DNA of 16,920 nucleotides from Planctomycetota bacterium (lineage in GTDB: Bacteria; Planctomycetota; UBA8108), in NCBI GenBank assembly GCA_002695115.1, contig NZOA01000051.1, positions 13,539 to 30,458 of the forward strand, written 5' to 3'. A program made the translations under genes and the position numbers. Below the pieces are notes generated by a model that searched no databases, had not been told where the DNA came from, and saw nothing but the letters and a program-made list of their open reading frames with translations. The first letter of the stretch is position 1. Every line of letters starts with the position of its first letter. Below are positions 15,955-16,920 of this stretch, in pieces.

Positions 15955-15968
15955 TCTTTGTTCTGCCC

Positions 15969-16901
15969 ATGAAGTACAGACAGCTTGGCCGCACCGGCCT
16001 GCAGGTTTCCGCTCTCAGCTTCGGAGCCTCCTCTCTCGGAGGGGTCTTCCGGGATATTGATGAGGACGAGGGTATTCGGACCGTTCACGTGGCGTTGGAT
16101 GAGGGCATCAACTTTATCGACGTGGCTCCCTATTACGGCCAGACAAGGGCGGAGACCGTGCTTGGGAAGGCCCTGCGGGGGGTCGAGAGGGGGAGCTATT
16201 ACCTCGCGACCAAGGTCGGGCGCTACGGAGCCCGTGATTTTGACTTCTCTCGCGGGCGGGTGATCGAGTCTGTGGATGAGAGTCTCGGGCGCCTGGGGAT
16301 CGATCATATCGATCTGATCCAATGCCACGATATCGAGTTTGTGCCACTCGATACCGTCATCGAGGAGACCCTGCCCGCGTTGCGGGAGCTTCAGCAGCGC
16401 GGCAAGGTGGGTCATGTGGGCATCACGGGGCTGCCGGTGGGGGCCTTTCTGCGGGTGGCGGAGAGGGCGGAGGTCGACACCGTTCTCTCCTACTCGCGGT
16501 ATTGTCTCAATGATACGTCCCTGCTGCGCATCCTGCCGGAACTCGAGGAGCGCGGTATCGGTGTGCTCACCGCCTCTCCGCTTTCGATGGGGTTGCTGTC
16601 CCATCGTGGACCGCCCGGTTGGCATCCCGCTTCCGCTGCGCTGAAGAGAGCCTGCGCGAGAGCGGCGGAGCATTGCGAGAGTCTCGGGTCGAATATCTCG
16701 AAGCTGGCATTGCAGTTCGCGGCTGGTGAAGAGCGCCTGGCCAGCTGCATAGTCGGAAGCGCCGATCCGGAGAACATCCGCCGGAACTGCAGGTGGATCG
16801 AGGAGCCTCTCGATGAAGAGCTGCTCGGCGATGTGAGGGCGATACTCGATCCTGTAAAAGACATCTGCTGGTACGAGGGGCTGCCTGAGAACAGCGACTG
16901 A
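15969..16901 (+). CDS. aldo/keto reductase, L-galactose dehydrogenase-like
   Basis: This is a 310-residue NAD(P)-dependent oxidoreductase with the complete AKR catalytic tetrad: Asp51 and Tyr56 (NFIDVAPYYG), Lys82 (LATKVGRYG) and His120 (LIQCHDIEF). The first residues MKYRQLGRTGLQVSALSFGA are typical. Several stretches match what I remember of plant L-galactose 1-dehydrogenase: CHDIEF, YCLNDTSLLRILPELEERG, SPLSMGLL followed by GPPGWHPAS, KLALQFA, and the C-terminal ILDPVKDICW. That enzyme oxidises L-galactose to its 1,4-lactone; bacterial relatives act on L-fucose, L-galactose or similar aldoses, so aldose 1-dehydrogenase activity is the best guess. The cofactor-binding SADPENIRRN lies near 264-273. 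No signal peptide is present. It is divergent from the metallo-beta-lactamase-fold gene, 120 bp away, and the ATG has no clear Shine-Dalgarno. Confidence 0.92.
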   Translation: MKYRQLGRTGLQVSALSFGASSLGGVFRDIDEDEGIRTVHVALDEGINFIDVAPYYGQTRAETVLGKALRGVERGSYYLATKVGRYGARDFDFSRGRVIESVDESLGRLGIDHIDLIQCHDIEFVPLDTVIEETLPALRELQQRGKVGHVGITGLPVGAFLRVAERAEVDTVLSYSRYCLNDTSLLRILPELEERGIGVLTASPLSMGLLSHRGPPGWHPASAALKRACARAAEHCESLGSNISKLALQFAAGEERLASCIVGSADPENIRRNCRWIEEPLDEELLGDVRAILDPVKDICWYEGLPENSD

Positions 16902-16920
16902 ATCAGGCGGGCTCGAGTAT

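Overview
The window looks like a chromosomal segment of a GC-rich member of the Planctomycetota (Planctomycetes), probably an uncultured lineage. The evidence is the minus-strand pair of a PSCyt1/DUF1549/DUF1553 cytochrome-type protein and a Tat-exported DUF1501 protein. Further support comes from a second Tat-exported sugar-isomerase-like TIM barrel and from a giant secreted protein with FG-GAP repeats, a thrombospondin-3-like Asp-rich N-terminus and a C-terminal dockerin of planctomycete type. No rRNA, tRNA, CRISPR array, insertion sequence or phage gene was seen.

Layout. Positions 1-4656, minus strand: a two-gene operon, the PSCyt/PSD1 protein (1342-4656) followed 10 bp later by DUF1501 (1-1331, cut by the window edge). 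A good sigma70-like promoter lies at 4697-4725. Positions 4839-5810, plus: an isoaspartyl peptidase/L-asparaginase, convergent with a Tat-exported TIM-barrel protein (5817-6773, minus). Their stop codons share one 14-bp palindrome. Positions 6961-12411, plus: an 1816-residue secreted protein with 14 FG-GAP/VCBS repeats, a PEP-utiliser-type swivelling His domain, a PPDK/PEP-synthase-type ATP-grasp module, an unrecognised C-terminal region and a dockerin. Positions 12571-13341: a small secreted protein with two related halves, behind its own promoter. Positions 13472-14149: an unrecognised, possibly DNA-binding protein. Positions 14201-15154: an HSL-family alpha/beta hydrolase. Positions 15177-15848, minus: a metallo-beta-lactamase-fold protein with an altered metal motif. 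Positions 15969-16901, plus: an aldo/keto reductase resembling plant L-galactose dehydrogenase.

The only clear functional unit is the PSCyt/PSD1-DUF1501 pair. The other genes are mostly single transcription units with a loose theme of exported proteins and sugar or ester metabolism. No multi-gene system beyond the pair is proven. The most unusual object is the 6961-12411 protein. It appears to keep the ATP-grasp and phospho-His residues of dikinases, but it is exported, lacks the PEP/pyruvate TIM barrel, and has its His domain before its ATP-grasp domain. That order recalls glucan water dikinase rather than PPDK. Its family probably exists in databases under generic PEP/pyruvate-binding names, but I know of no assigned function.
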